NCBI RefSeq assembly: GCF_024741815.1
Contig: NZ_CP102951.1
Location: 620,001 to 684,000 of the forward strand
DNA: 64,000 nt
Origin: Pseudomonas sp. LS1212
Lineage (GTDB): Bacteria; Pseudomonadota; Gammaproteobacteria; Pseudomonadales; Pseudomonadaceae
Direction of reading: 5' to 3'
The translations under genes and the position numbers were made by a program. Shown piece after piece: positions 29,991 to 39,419 of the stretch. The notes below the pieces were generated by a model. The model searched no databases and was not told the DNA's origin. It was given only the letters and a program-made list of their open reading frames with translations. Each line of letters begins with the position of its first letter. The stretch's first letter is position 1.

Positions 29991-30309
29991 CGTACTGCTC
30001 CTTGCGTCGAGGGCGTTGATGCGACGGGATTGCTGGGTGATTCCCCTTTGCCACCACAGCATTGTCAACAACCTCCATGGCAACAAGTGTAAGAAGGCAT
30101 TATTACTAAAGTCATATAACTTTCGTTGGCGTCAATAACCCGTTGTTTTCAGGGGCTGTCGGAGAATGGATGGATTATTTTTTGGCGGGTGATGGCATTT
30201 TGGCCTAGCTGGGCTACCTTCCAATAGCGAAATAGTTACTTGTCGCTACGGCGCAGTGGGTCCGTTTTCAAGCGGATGGATGAGGGATGGGGCGTAGAGA
30301 GGGACCTGC

Positions 30310-31263
30310 ATGAGCAGTCGCTTGACCATGATCCTGGCTGGATTTTTCCTGATCGGTGCGATCGTCGTGGGCTATTGGGGGCTGGTATTGAGTCGCCCGA
30401 AGCCTGCGCCGGCTGCCGAAGTCGCGGCACCTGCACCCGCAAGCCAGCCTGTGGCGCAAACCATTGCCAAGGCCACCGATGAATTGCGCAAACCGGTCGT
30501 GGTGGTACGTCGCGATATTCCTGCCTATGCCGTGCTGACGGCGGAAGATTTGACCGTCGAAAACCTGCTGGTCGCACCCCTGGGCAGTTTCCAGAACCCC
30601 GACCAGGTAATCGGCCGCACTGCTTGGCGGGCCTTGCCGGCTGGCACCTGGCTTGAGCAAAGCAGTTTCGAAGCGGGCGGCCCCCTGGCGCGGATGATTC
30701 GTCCCGGTGAGCGGGCGGTGGCGGTGGCCGTCGATGAAGTGATCGGTGCTGCCGGGCAACTGGTCCCGGGTGACTATGTCGATGTGCTGCTGTTTCTCAA
30801 ACAGGACGCCAGTAACCCCGAACAGTCGGCGCAAGTGGCGATTCCAGCATTGCGGCTGCTCAGCGTTGGCGAACAACTGGGCCTGGCCAACGATGGCACT
30901 CCAGCCGTGGACATGCAGAGCGCTGCAGAGAAAGTCCGGCCCGAGCAATTGCGTTCGGCCGGGCGCACTGTGGTGCTTGCGGTGCCCGAAGCCTTGTCGA
31001 GCAGGCTGATGCTGGCAGCGCAGGCCGGCACTCTGCGGTTGGCCGTGCGCAGTGCGCAGGAGCAGCGTCTGGCTCGCTACTGGGCCAATGAACAGAGCTC
31101 GGCACAAGAGCTCGACATCGCCAACCGCGAACTTTATCGCCTTCACCAGTTGGCCCAGGCGCCCGCGCCAAGAACTCCGAACTTCAATGTCGTGGCAGCG
31201 ACGCCTCGCCCAGGCGGCATGGAAGTGATACGTGGAAGCCAGGTTACCCAGCAAACACCTTGA
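30310..31263 (+). CDS. rcpC: Tad pilus assembly protein RcpC/CpaB
   Basis: A 317-residue periplasmic assembly factor. It has an N-terminal signal/anchor helix (about 5-27), a Pro/Ala-rich linker, and a SAF/CpaB domain starting VVVRRDIPAYAVLTAEDL near 62-79. RcpC is thought to support the outer-membrane secretin RcpA. First gene of the long rightward tad operon, with a GAGAGGGA ribosome-binding site. Confidence 0.93.
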   Translation: MSSRLTMILAGFFLIGAIVVGYWGLVLSRPKPAPAAEVAAPAPASQPVAQTIAKATDELRKPVVVVRRDIPAYAVLTAEDLTVENLLVAPLGSFQNPDQVIGRTAWRALPAGTWLEQSSFEAGGPLARMIRPGERAVAVAVDEVIGAAGQLVPGDYVDVLLFLKQDASNPEQSAQVAIPALRLLSVGEQLGLANDGTPAVDMQSAAEKVRPEQLRSAGRTVVLAVPEALSSRLMLAAQAGTLRLAVRSAQEQRLARYWANEQSSAQELDIANRELYRLHQLAQAPAPRTPNFNVVAATPRPGGMEVIRGSQVTQQTP

Positions 31264-31282
31264 TTGAGCAGGATGCGCTTAA

Positions 31283-32533
31283 ATGAGCAGTCGTTCCGTG
31301 CCGTTCTTCAAACATGTGGTGGGCGCCCTGTTAGTGGTGGGGTTGCCGCTCGACGTCGCCCTGGCAGCCCCGGGCAGTTGTTCGGCGCTGGCACAATTGC
31401 CCGCGGTGGTCGAGGTCGGGCAGGGTTTGCAGCAAGAGATGCGTTCGCCGGTGGCGATAACCCGGGTTGCAGTCGGTGACCCGAGAGTCGCCGACGTGCA
31501 CCCCGCCGGCGATGACGCCTTCCTGCTCACCGGCAACGAGCCTGGCGTCACCAGCGTGATGGTCTGGACTGCCTGCGCGACCGCACCGCGCCAGAGCATG
31601 GTGTTCGTCAAGGGCCGGGCGACGACGGACATGGCCGAAACCGCAGTGCCACCTTCGCAGGACCCGCTGCTGCCCAGCCAGGTACAGACCGATATTCGCT
31701 TTGTCGAAGTCAGCCGGACCAAGCTCAAGGAGGCCAGCACCTCGATTTTCGGCAAGGGATCGAACAATTTTCTGTTTGGTGCACCGGGGACGGTTCGCGG
31801 CGTGGCTGTCTCGCCAGGGACCGTCAGCGCCACCCGCCCGATCATTCCGCTGGATAACAACGTGTTCAACATTGTCTGGGGAGGCGGCAGCAGCAAGGTA
31901 CTGGGCATGATCAATGCCCTGGAGAACAGCGGTTTCGCCTACACCCTGGCCAGGCCCAGCCTGGTCGTGCTCAGTGGCTTGACCGCAAGCTTCCTGGCCG
32001 GCGGCGAGATTCCGATTCCCGTGCCCAGCACCGGTAGCGATACGGTGTCGATCGAGTACAAGGAGTTCGGTATCCGGCTGGCCCTGTCGCCGACTGTGGT
32101 CAGCCGTAATCGCATCACCATGAAGGTCGCCCCGGAAGTCAGCGAGCTCGACTTCTCCACGGCCGTGACCATTGCCGGTACACAGGTCCCGGGCCTGACC
32201 GTGCGGCGCACCGATACCAGCATCTCGCTGGCCGATGGCGAGAGCTTTGTGATCAGTGGCCTGATCAGCAATAACACCAGGACCGCCGTCGACAAGTTTC
32301 CAGGGCTGGGAGATCTCCCCATCCTGGGTGCTTTCTTTCGCAGCTCCGTGGTCTCGAAGGAAGAGCGTGAGCTGCTGATGATCGTCACGCCGCACCTGGT
32401 CCAGCCGCTGGCGGCCAATGCGCAGCTGCCTGAATTGCCGGGTGAGCGCCTGCGCAAATACGACCCGAACTGGTTCGAACTGTACTTCCTGGAAAACGGC
32501 AACTTCGATCGCCGTAGCGGGCTCTCCCAATGA
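31283..32533 (+). CDS. rcpA: Tad pilus secretin RcpA/CpaC
   Basis: A 416-residue outer-membrane secretin through which the Flp pilus exits. A signal peptide (about 1-28) is followed by an N-terminal BON-like domain (SPVAITRVAVGDPRVADVHP) and the secretin beta-barrel region with VPGLTVRRTDTSISLADGES and LGDLPILGAFFRS, a secretin hallmark. The C-terminus overlaps tadZ by four bases, indicating translational coupling. Confidence 0.95.
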   Translation: MSSRSVPFFKHVVGALLVVGLPLDVALAAPGSCSALAQLPAVVEVGQGLQQEMRSPVAITRVAVGDPRVADVHPAGDDAFLLTGNEPGVTSVMVWTACATAPRQSMVFVKGRATTDMAETAVPPSQDPLLPSQVQTDIRFVEVSRTKLKEASTSIFGKGSNNFLFGAPGTVRGVAVSPGTVSATRPIIPLDNNVFNIVWGGGSSKVLGMINALENSGFAYTLARPSLVVLSGLTASFLAGGEIPIPVPSTGSDTVSIEYKEFGIRLALSPTVVSRNRITMKVAPEVSELDFSTAVTIAGTQVPGLTVRRTDTSISLADGESFVISGLISNNTRTAVDKFPGLGDLPILGAFFRSSVVSKEERELLMIVTPHLVQPLAANAQLPELPGERLRKYDPNWFELYFLENGNFDRRSGLSQ

Positions 32534-33717
32534 GCGAAAACCTGAGCCAGACCTTTCTTGCGATCACCCGCAACGATGGCGACCTGGAGTGGCTCCAGGG
32601 CGCGCTGGCGCCTTTGGGGCAAGTGGTAAGTGCCGGCAGCGGCAGTCTCGACGAGCTGTTGGCGCTGGTCGACGTGACCTTTGCCAGCCTGGTATTCATC
32701 GGCCTGGACCGCGAGCACCTGGTCAGTCAGGGGGCATTGATCGAAGGCGTGCTGGAAGCCAAACCCATGCTGGCTATCGTGGCCCTGGGCGACGGCATGG
32801 ACAACCAGCTTGTGCTCAACGCCATGCGTGCCGGCGCGCGGGATTTCGTCGCTTACGGCTCGCGTTCGAGCGAAGTTGCCGGCTTGGTCCGGCGCCTCAG
32901 CAAGCGGCTTCCGCCGGTGGCGGCCAACCCCAGTCTGGGCGGCTTGAGCGTGCTCTATGGCACTCAGGCCGATGCCGATGGTGCCCTGCTGGCAGCACAC
33001 CTGGCGCTGGTTGTGCAGAAAAGCGGGCAGCAAACCCTGCTACTGGATCTGGGCATGGCGCGTGGCGACAGCCTGGCACTCATGGGGCTCGAGGCCTCCT
33101 TCCATTTCGGTGATGCCTTGCGTCATCTGCGCCGCCTGGACAGCACCCTGATCGACAGTGCCTTTGCTGCCGCGCCTTCGGGCTTGCGCCTGCTGGCCTA
33201 TACCGACAGCGACGAGCCACTGGAACGAACCAGTGCGGCCGAGCTGTATATGTTGCTCAGTGCCCTGCGCCAGCACTTCCAGCACATCGTCGTGAACCTC
33301 ACCGGGCAACCGGACAGCGAGGCCCTGCGCACCTTCGTCAGCCACTGCGACAAACTGATCTGGTACACCGACCAGAGTGTGCTCGACTGTCGCCGTAACC
33401 TGGCGGTGCTCAACAATTGGCGCGAAAAGGGCATGAAGTTGCAGCATGCGGGGCTGTTGGTCGATCGCTACCTGCGCAGTGTCGCACCGGACTCCGAGGC
33501 GCTGGGCAAAAGCTACGGCTTGCCGTTGCTGGCAGTGCTGCCTTACAGCCCAGAGGTGCGCCTCAATGCGAAAAATCAGGGCCTGACCCTGTTTGAGCTG
33601 GCACCCCGGGAGAGCCTTACCCAAGGCCTGAAGTCACTGGGCGAAGGGCTGGCCAAACGTTCGCAAAGCATGCAGAAATCGGCAAGTTGGCTTAACCGGC
33701 TCTTGGGGGCTAGATGA
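32530..33717 (+). CDS. tadZ: Tad pilus localisation ATPase-like protein TadZ/CpaE
   Basis: A 395-residue ParA/MinD-superfamily protein that places the Tad machine at the pole. The N-terminal third resembles an atypical receiver. In the ATPase-like domain the Walker A position reads LYGTQADADGALLAAHLAL, without the KGGxGKT signature; the deviant Lys and the P-loop Lys are missing. Nucleotide binding may therefore be weak or lost. Overlaps both rcpA and tadA by four bases. Confidence 0.9.
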   Translation: MSENLSQTFLAITRNDGDLEWLQGALAPLGQVVSAGSGSLDELLALVDVTFASLVFIGLDREHLVSQGALIEGVLEAKPMLAIVALGDGMDNQLVLNAMRAGARDFVAYGSRSSEVAGLVRRLSKRLPPVAANPSLGGLSVLYGTQADADGALLAAHLALVVQKSGQQTLLLDLGMARGDSLALMGLEASFHFGDALRHLRRLDSTLIDSAFAAAPSGLRLLAYTDSDEPLERTSAAELYMLLSALRQHFQHIVVNLTGQPDSEALRTFVSHCDKLIWYTDQSVLDCRRNLAVLNNWREKGMKLQHAGLLVDRYLRSVAPDSEALGKSYGLPLLAVLPYSPEVRLNAKNQGLTLFELAPRESLTQGLKSLGEGLAKRSQSMQKSASWLNRLLGAR

Positions 33718-35003
33718 GCGAGAAACTCTTTGGTGTATCGCGTGGCCAGGGCCATGCGGCAGATCCGCAAGGCCTGAAACTGGTCCTGCACCGGCACATC
33801 ATCGATGCGATAGAAGACTCCGGCAAAAACCTGCTCGAAGGCTCGCGGCCGGCGCTCTCGCAGTTTGTGACCGACAAGGTCGGCGACTACATCGCCCGGC
33901 AGCACCTGGCCGTTTCGCGTTATGAAATGGAGCGGCTGGCCGAAGAGCTCGTCGATGAGTTGACCGGTTTCGGTCCGCTGGAAGTGTTACTGCGCGATCC
34001 GACGGTGACGGAAATCCTGGTCAACGGCCCGCATCGGGTTTTCATCGAGCGCAGTGGGGTGCTCCATCAAACCGATTTGCGCTTTATCGATTCCCATCAT
34101 GTGGAGCGGGTCATGCAGCGGATCCTCGCGCCGCTCGGGCGGCGCCTGGACGAGTCATCACCAATGGTCGATACGCGGATGCCCGATGGCAGCCGGGTCA
34201 ATGCGATCATTCCGCCGATTGCCCTGGACGGGCCCTGCCTGTCGATCCGCAAGTTTCGCAAGGACATGCTCAAAAGCGCCGATCTGCTGGCGACCCGTAC
34301 GGTCGATCAGGCGATGCTCGACTTTCTTCAACTGGCTGTCGGCAGGCGCTGCAACGTATTGGTGAGCGGCGGTACCGGCACCGGCAAGACCACCTTGCTG
34401 AACATTCTCAGCCAACAGATCAACCCCCAGGAGCGATTGGTAACGATCGAGGATGTGGCCGAACTGCAACTCGACCATCCGCATGTGGTACGCCTGGAAA
34501 CCCGCCCGCCGAATGCCGAGGGGTATGGCGAGGTCAAGGCCAGCGACCTGATTCGCAACGCCCTGCGAATGCGCCCGGACCGGATCATCCTGGGTGAGAT
34601 CCGCGGGGTGGAAGTGCTCGATGTGCTCACGGCGATGAACACCGGCCACGATGGTTCGATGAGTACCGTGCACGCCAACAATGCCCAGGATGCCCTGTTG
34701 CGGCTGGAGACCCTGGTTGGCCTGACCGGTCGGCAAGTGGCCGAGAAGACCTTGCGGCAGATGATCTGCGCGGCGCTGGATGTGGTGATCCAGTTGACCC
34801 GTATGCCCGACGGTCGGCGCTGCGTCAGTGAAGTGGTGGAGGTGGTCGGCGTGCGCGATGACATCTATGTCATCAACACCCTGTTTCGCCTGGACCGGCA
34901 CAGTGGCTCGGAGTTTCTGCGCGAGGCGATCAACCCGGCCGGGGAAAAGTTGCGACGGGAAGCCTTCGGCATGCCGGCTTCGAGCCTGGAACCGGGCAGA
35001 TGA
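33714..35003 (+). CDS. tadA: Tad pilus assembly ATPase TadA/CpaF
   Basis: A 429-residue secretion ATPase that powers Flp pilus extension (and perhaps retraction). Walker A GGTGTGKT is at 219-226, followed by the Asp box ERLVTIEDVAELQL and a Walker B region with PDRIILGEIRG, plus the His-box motif STVHANNAQDALLRLETLV. All catalytic parts are present. It follows tadZ and overlaps tadB, both by 4 bases. Confidence 0.97.
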   Translation: MSEKLFGVSRGQGHAADPQGLKLVLHRHIIDAIEDSGKNLLEGSRPALSQFVTDKVGDYIARQHLAVSRYEMERLAEELVDELTGFGPLEVLLRDPTVTEILVNGPHRVFIERSGVLHQTDLRFIDSHHVERVMQRILAPLGRRLDESSPMVDTRMPDGSRVNAIIPPIALDGPCLSIRKFRKDMLKSADLLATRTVDQAMLDFLQLAVGRRCNVLVSGGTGTGKTTLLNILSQQINPQERLVTIEDVAELQLDHPHVVRLETRPPNAEGYGEVKASDLIRNALRMRPDRIILGEIRGVEVLDVLTAMNTGHDGSMSTVHANNAQDALLRLETLVGLTGRQVAEKTLRQMICAALDVVIQLTRMPDGRRCVSEVVEVVGVRDDIYVINTLFRLDRHSGSEFLREAINPAGEKLRREAFGMPASSLEPGR

Positions 35004-35884
35004 TCGGGCCGATTGTGCTGGGGCTGGTATGCCTGGTGCTATTGGGCTTGTCGCTGCGGCTGTTCTACAGCGGCATGCGCAAGTCCGGTACCGAGCGGGT
35101 ACTGCAACGCCTGGGCCACGGCCAGCCGGAATCTGCCGGCAACAAATTGACAATGCCCTGGCTGGAGCGGGCATTTCTGCGTGCCGGCCTTGGTAGGGCT
35201 GCCGATCGCCTGGGGCATTGGTTGGCGCTTTGGGTTGCCCTGGTACTTCTGACGGCCGCATTGGCGGGGTGGCCAGGAGCGCTGGCGATGTTTGTGCTCG
35301 GGCCGCTGCTGATGCGCTTCTATGTCAGTTGGCTGTATCGCCGCCGAGTGCGGCGAATGGTCGAACAGCTGCCGGGCTTGCTCGACCACACGGTGCGCAG
35401 CCTCAAGTCCGGGCGGACCCTGACGGATGCGGTGCTGGGCGCGATCGAGGATTGCAGTGACCCGCTCAAAAGTGCCATGAGCCGGGTCCAGCGCAATGTG
35501 CAGCTTGGCGTCGGTCTGGACGAAGCGGTCCAGGACCTGGCCGACCTTTACGATCAGGATGAGCTGCGCCTGTTTGCCCTGGGCCTTCGCATCAACCATC
35601 GCTATGGCGGCAATGCCAGCGAGCTGCTGGAAAACCTGATCAAGCTGATTCGCGAGCGTGAACAGGGTGCCCGGCAATTGCGGGCGATGACCGGAGAAAC
35701 ACGGATTACAGCGATGGTTTTGGCGCTGCTGCCCATCGGCATGGTCGGGTACTTCCTGATGGCAAATCCGAACTACCTGCTGGGCATGTGGCATGACGAT
35801 GGGGGCCGTCAGATGCTGCTGAGCGCTTTCATTTTGCAAGCGCTGGGTTGCCTGGCGCTGTGGCGCATGTTGCGGAGTATTTGA
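35000..35884 (+). CDS. tadB: Tad inner-membrane platform protein TadB
   Basis: A 294-residue membrane protein with a GspF/T2SSF domain (about 130-255). Two membrane segments lie before it (3-20, about 75-105) and two after (about 240-292). With TadC it forms the inner-membrane base on which TadA works. The segment EQLPGLLDHTVRSLKSGRTL is typical of TadB. The stop is followed one base later by the tadC ATG. Confidence 0.95.
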   Translation: MIGPIVLGLVCLVLLGLSLRLFYSGMRKSGTERVLQRLGHGQPESAGNKLTMPWLERAFLRAGLGRAADRLGHWLALWVALVLLTAALAGWPGALAMFVLGPLLMRFYVSWLYRRRVRRMVEQLPGLLDHTVRSLKSGRTLTDAVLGAIEDCSDPLKSAMSRVQRNVQLGVGLDEAVQDLADLYDQDELRLFALGLRINHRYGGNASELLENLIKLIREREQGARQLRAMTGETRITAMVLALLPIGMVGYFLMANPNYLLGMWHDDGGRQMLLSAFILQALGCLALWRMLRSI

Positions 35885-35885
35885 A

Positions 35886-36770
35886 ATGGCATTGCTGATC
35901 AGTGCACTGCTGTTCTTCTTTGCATTTCTGTTGCTGCTGAGCAATCTGGCCCGGCAGAAGCGGCGCGAGCGTCAAGTCAGCCGGCGCCTGCAGGGGCAAA
36001 TGGCGGCCGAGAACCGACTGGGCGGCTGGCTGCACCTATTGGGCAACAGCAAGCTGGGCAAACGGTCGGTGAGCCTCGATAGCGAAACCCAGATACTGCT
36101 GAATCGGATCGGTTGGCGCACAACCCGTCAGCGTGCGCTGTTTGCGGCATGCCAGGTGGGCACGCCGTTGTGCATGCTGGGCCTGGTCATGCTGGTTCAA
36201 AGCCTGGCCGTTACCGACCCGGCCCACCCGTGGCTGGCTGTGATACTGGCACTGGGGTTGGGGTATCTACTGCCCAAGCGGCTGTTGGCGATGGCGGCCA
36301 AGCATCGCCAGCAGGAGGTGGCCAAGGAGATTTCGACGTTCATTCCGTTACTGCGGATTTTGTTCGAGTCCGGCCTGGCCGTCGAGCAGACCCTGCGCAT
36401 CCTCAGCACCGAAGCGCGCCAATTGCTACCGATACTGACTAAAGAACTGCGCCTGGTGTTGGTCAGGGTCGATTCCGGGTTGGAACTGGCCGCAGAACTG
36501 AACAACACCGCGAACTTGCTGGAGGTCGACGAATTCACTGACACCTGTGTGATTTTGCAGCAGTTGATCGTGCAAGGTGGCGGCGCGATGAAATCATTGC
36601 TGTCGCTTAAACAGCTGCTCGATGACCGCCGGCTGACGCGGATGCAGGAAAAGATTTCCAAACTGTCGGGGAAAATGTCCGCCGTGATGATGGTGTTCCT
36701 TTTTCCTGCGTTGTTGATTGTATTGGCCGGCCCGGGTTTCACCGCCCTGGCCCGGGCTTTTGCGTCTTGA
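35886..36770 (+). CDS. tadC: Tad inner-membrane platform protein TadC
   Basis: A 294-residue paralogue of TadB with a T2SSF domain in the C-terminal half (EISTFIPLLRILFESGLAVE near 147-166) and membrane helices at the N-terminus, near 80-125 and at the C-terminal end. It is the second subunit of the inner-membrane platform. Tight spacing after tadB and a 14-base gap before tadD keep it in the operon. Confidence 0.95.
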   Translation: MALLISALLFFFAFLLLLSNLARQKRRERQVSRRLQGQMAAENRLGGWLHLLGNSKLGKRSVSLDSETQILLNRIGWRTTRQRALFAACQVGTPLCMLGLVMLVQSLAVTDPAHPWLAVILALGLGYLLPKRLLAMAAKHRQQEVAKEISTFIPLLRILFESGLAVEQTLRILSTEARQLLPILTKELRLVLVRVDSGLELAAELNNTANLLEVDEFTDTCVILQQLIVQGGGAMKSLLSLKQLLDDRRLTRMQEKISKLSGKMSAVMMVFLFPALLIVLAGPGFTALARAFAS

Positions 36771-36784
36771 AAGGAGTGCAGCGA

Positions 36785-37510
36785 ATGAAAGTAGTCATGG
36801 CGATAGTGGGGCTGCTGGCCCTCGGCGGTTGCGCCACGGACGGACGTAGCCCCTGGTTGGCATTGCCAGGCGGCACGGCCAGTTGCGCCAAGTTGAGTTC
36901 CGAACAGGAACTGTCGGTAAGCATGGCCGACGACATGGTCAATGAGGGGCGCCTACATGCCGGCCTGGCCAACCTGCAACGCTTGCCGGAAAACCTCGGC
37001 GAGGTGCGCCTGCGCCAGGCGCGGATCTATCGCTTGCTCGGTCGCAGCGAGGCCGAGCCTTTGTACCGCAGCCTGCTCGGCACCTGCCTGGCGGCCCAGG
37101 GCGAACATGGCCTGGGGCAATTGTCGGCGGCCAGGGGCGATCACGGCCAGGCCATGAACCATATGCTCAGGGCGGCAAGGCTGGACCCTACCGATGAGAA
37201 GGTTCGCAATGACCTGGGGGTGGTTTACCTCAACCAGCACAGGGTCGAGGACGCGCGCTTCGAATTCATTACCGCCATGGAGCTCAAGCAAAGCGACACA
37301 CTGGCTGCCGTCAACATGGTCACGCTGTTGATCTATCAGGACAACTGGAAACAGGCTGCCGAGCTGGTCGACCGCGCCGGCCTGAGCCCGCAGCAAGTGA
37401 CTGATGCCCAGGCCCGCGCCGAGAAGCTCAAGCAGCCGGGCACTTCCGCGGCTCGCGCGACCGATCAGGTGGCGGTCGTGCTCGACAGCCAGTTTGGTAA
37501 TGCCAAATAG
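36785..37510 (+). CDS. tadD: Tad pilus TPR lipoprotein TadD
   Basis: A 241-residue lipoprotein: lipobox LGGC with Cys16, then tetratricopeptide repeats, best seen in HMLRAARLDPTDEKVRNDLG and the following helices. TadD acts as the pilotin-like partner needed for secretin assembly. Start at ATG 36785 rather than 36767: the later codon has GGAG 8 bases upstream and puts the lipoprotein signal right at the N-terminus. Confidence 0.93.
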   Translation: MKVVMAIVGLLALGGCATDGRSPWLALPGGTASCAKLSSEQELSVSMADDMVNEGRLHAGLANLQRLPENLGEVRLRQARIYRLLGRSEAEPLYRSLLGTCLAAQGEHGLGQLSAARGDHGQAMNHMLRAARLDPTDEKVRNDLGVVYLNQHRVEDARFEFITAMELKQSDTLAAVNMVTLLIYQDNWKQAAELVDRAGLSPQQVTDAQARAEKLKQPGTSAARATDQVAVVLDSQFGNAK

Positions 37511-37520
37511 CGAGGTCCAA

Positions 37521-37784
37521 ATGAAGGCGAACGGATTGCTTCTAGTGTGTTTGTTGAGTGCGTCGGCGCAGGCCTATGAATTCGAACCCGGCGACAAACC
37601 GAGACCGCCACAGGCGACTGAAGGTTGGCTGGCATTGCAGGCCAGCGGCAAGGCCGCCTCGAACCTGCCGCAGACCGCGACCCCGAAGGAGCGAGAACAG
37701 GCCATGCAGCGTTGGCTGGACAGCTACAAGCACGTGATTCCGGATTTTTACCGCTGGGAAAAAGTCAGTTCGTCGGACGAATGA
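37521..37784 (+). CDS. DUF3613 small periplasmic protein of the Tad locus
   Basis: An 87-residue protein with a cleavable signal peptide (MKANGLLLVCLLSASAQA) and a short C-terminal domain ending ERWLDSYKHVIPDFYRWE-like sequence. I recognise it as DUF3613, usually encoded at the end of tad operons in Pseudomonas (the PA4298 position). Function unknown. ATG at 37521 is 10 bases after the tadD stop with an AGG leader; the longer frame overlapping tadD is not real. Confidence 0.85.
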   Translation: MKANGLLLVCLLSASAQAYEFEPGDKPRPPQATEGWLALQASGKAASNLPQTATPKEREQAMQRWLDSYKHVIPDFYRWEKVSSSDE

Positions 37785-37805
37785 ACCTACCAGCGATCCC
37801 AAAAG

Positions 37806-37920
37806 CGCGACCGCTTTCGCGCTCGAGCGCAGCCTTCGGCAGCGGCTACAGGACCGCGCATGACAATACGTTGGTTCGAACGCCTCGCGCCATGTAGCCG
37901 CTGCCGAAGGCTGCGCTGAG
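37806..37920. repeat. REP-type doublet at the end of the tad operon
   Basis: Arms GCGACCGCTTTCGCGCTCGA...CAGCGGCTACA and TGTAGCCGCTGCCGAAGGCT...GCTGAG face each other across about 40 bases. Same family as 136-237 and 5740-5835. It separates the rightward tad operon from the leftward pprB gene. Confidence 0.82.
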
Positions 37921-37953
37921 GTCCGAAGGACCTCCTGGCGGTTGGCGGGCAGC

Positions 37954-38739
37954 CTAGTGAGCCGTCATCCAAAGTCGCGAGCCCGGCGAACCGGGGGCCA
38001 GGGCCAGGGCCAGCTGCGTGCGGTTGTGCATGTGCGTCAGGCGCAATACCTGGGACACATACAACTTGACGGTGTTTTCGGTGATACCCAACTCGCAGGC
38101 AATCTGATAGTTGGTCTGGCCTTTGCCGACCAGGCGAGCCACCTCGAGTTGGCGCGGTGAAAGCTGATTGAAGATCGCCGGGATCTCCTCGGTTTCCTGG
38201 TCTTGCCGCAAACCGGCGTGAACCTCATCGGTTGACGGCCGTCTACGTACCATGTGCAGATCCTGGTAAAGGTCGTCGATGTAGGCGGTCAGGTATTGCA
38301 GCTTCTGGTTCAAATGGCCAAGTTGCTGATAGCTCTTCTGCCGCTCCTGCAGCACCGCTTCCTGGCGATTTACCCCTTCGAGCAATTCGTTGAGGTCGAC
38401 CGGTATTTGATAGTAGTCGGCAAAGCCTTCGCGAAGCGCCTTGATCACGTCCTGCTTGTCGGCGCACCGGGTGAGCAGGATCGTTTCGAACGGCCGTTGC
38501 TTGCCAGCAATCTTCTTGAGCGCCTGCATCAGCTCGATGCCGTTCAGGCCGGGCATATGCAGGTCGCACAGCACCAGCGAGATGTCATCGTCTTCGGTGA
38601 AAAATTCGATTGCCTGCTGGCTGGAACGACAAGGCAGGCACCGATAGCCGTGGGCGGCAAGAAACTCGCAAAGCTCGTCGACGATAAGTGGTTGATCATC
38701 GACGATCAGCACTTTCAGCTGTGAAGTTAGCTTATTCAC
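37954..38739 (-). CDS. pprB: Response regulator PprB (LuxR-type)
   Basis: A 261-residue two-component regulator that, in P. aeruginosa, activates the tad/flp genes and other adhesins. The receiver domain (about 8-125) has Asp14-Asp15, phospho-acceptor Asp59 in LVLCDLHMPGLNG and Thr90, but the usual lysine of the KP motif is Gln111 (YYQIPVD). A coiled linker leads to a LuxR-type HTH: LSPRQLEVARLVGKGQTNYQ. Start: GTG 38739 with AGGGAG upstream; a TTG seven codons earlier is also open. Lies opposite to the tad operon. Confidence 0.9.
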   Translation of the reverse strand: MNKLTSQLKVLIVDDQPLIVDELCEFLAAHGYRCLPCRSSQQAIEFFTEDDDISLVLCDLHMPGLNGIELMQALKKIAGKQRPFETILLTRCADKQDVIKALREGFADYYQIPVDLNELLEGVNRQEAVLQERQKSYQQLGHLNQKLQYLTAYIDDLYQDLHMVRRRPSTDEVHAGLRQDQETEEIPAIFNQLSPRQLEVARLVGKGQTNYQIACELGITENTVKLYVSQVLRLTHMHNRTQLALALAPGSPGSRLWMTAH

Positions 38740-38873
38740 ATGCGACTCCCTGCTTGGCAAGCCAATTATCGGCCGTTTTCGGAGGCATTCCGCTACGACC
38801 TGGCTGTTCCTGTCTTTGGCGTAAAAGTAGTCGTACTTTCAGACTCTGTACATAGCGCCGAAGGCCTGAATGA

Positions 38874-39344
38874 CTAATGGATCCACAGAATTGCTATTAA
38901 AAAGCCAGCTAGCAGAAAGGGCGCGAATGGCTGTTTTTTCGACGAATCGCTGTTCAAGTGCATCAGGTAGGTTCTAACCCGCTGACTCATATGGGCAACT
39001 AGCCAACTACCACTCATAAGCCACAGGACGGTAACCAGCCCGGCGCCGATAATCGTCCCGAGGATGTGCATCCGATCAGTGGCCAGTGCCAATGCGCCCA
39101 GCAGTTTCACATCACCGGCACCCAGGTGCCCGTAGATGTAGCCAGGGAGCGTCAGAAGTATGACGATTGCCAGCGCCCAGCCACCTTCCGTGGCATCGGC
39201 ACCCAGCCAGGTATGCCCGGTCAGGAACAGGTAGATAAGTGCACAGGCCGCGCCACCCAGGGTCAGTTCGTTGGCGATCTGACGCTGACGGACATCCTGT
39301 TCGGCACAAAGAGAGAGCCACAGCAGCAGGACGAGGCTTTGCAT
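38874..39344 (-). CDS. fppA: Flp prepilin peptidase FppA (A24 aspartic protease)
   Basis: A 156-residue membrane protease that removes the Flp and TadE leader peptides. The two catalytic aspartates are Asp17 in CAEQDVRQRQI and Asp78 in the GxGD motif LGAGDVKLLG. About five to six membrane helices. It lacks the zinc-binding N-methylation domain of PilD, as expected for Tad-type enzymes. Upstream of and co-oriented with pprB, divergent from the tadE-like gene. Confidence 0.93.
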   Translation of the reverse strand: MQSLVLLLWLSLCAEQDVRQRQIANELTLGGAACALIYLFLTGHTWLGADATEGGWALAIVILLTLPGYIYGHLGAGDVKLLGALALATDRMHILGTIIGAGLVTVLWLMSGSWLVAHMSQRVRTYLMHLNSDSSKKQPFAPFLLAGFLIAILWIH

Positions 39345-39419
39345 TTGGTAAAAAACATCCCTTTTCGATGAATGATTCTATGCTGTTACACAGATATTAA
39401 TGTCAGGGTAGACGCGATC

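Noticed and set aside
30087..30309. PprB-binding site in the flp-rcpC divergent region
   Set aside because: Regulation by PprB is expected from P. aeruginosa, but I could not identify a repeated motif here that justifies marking a site.
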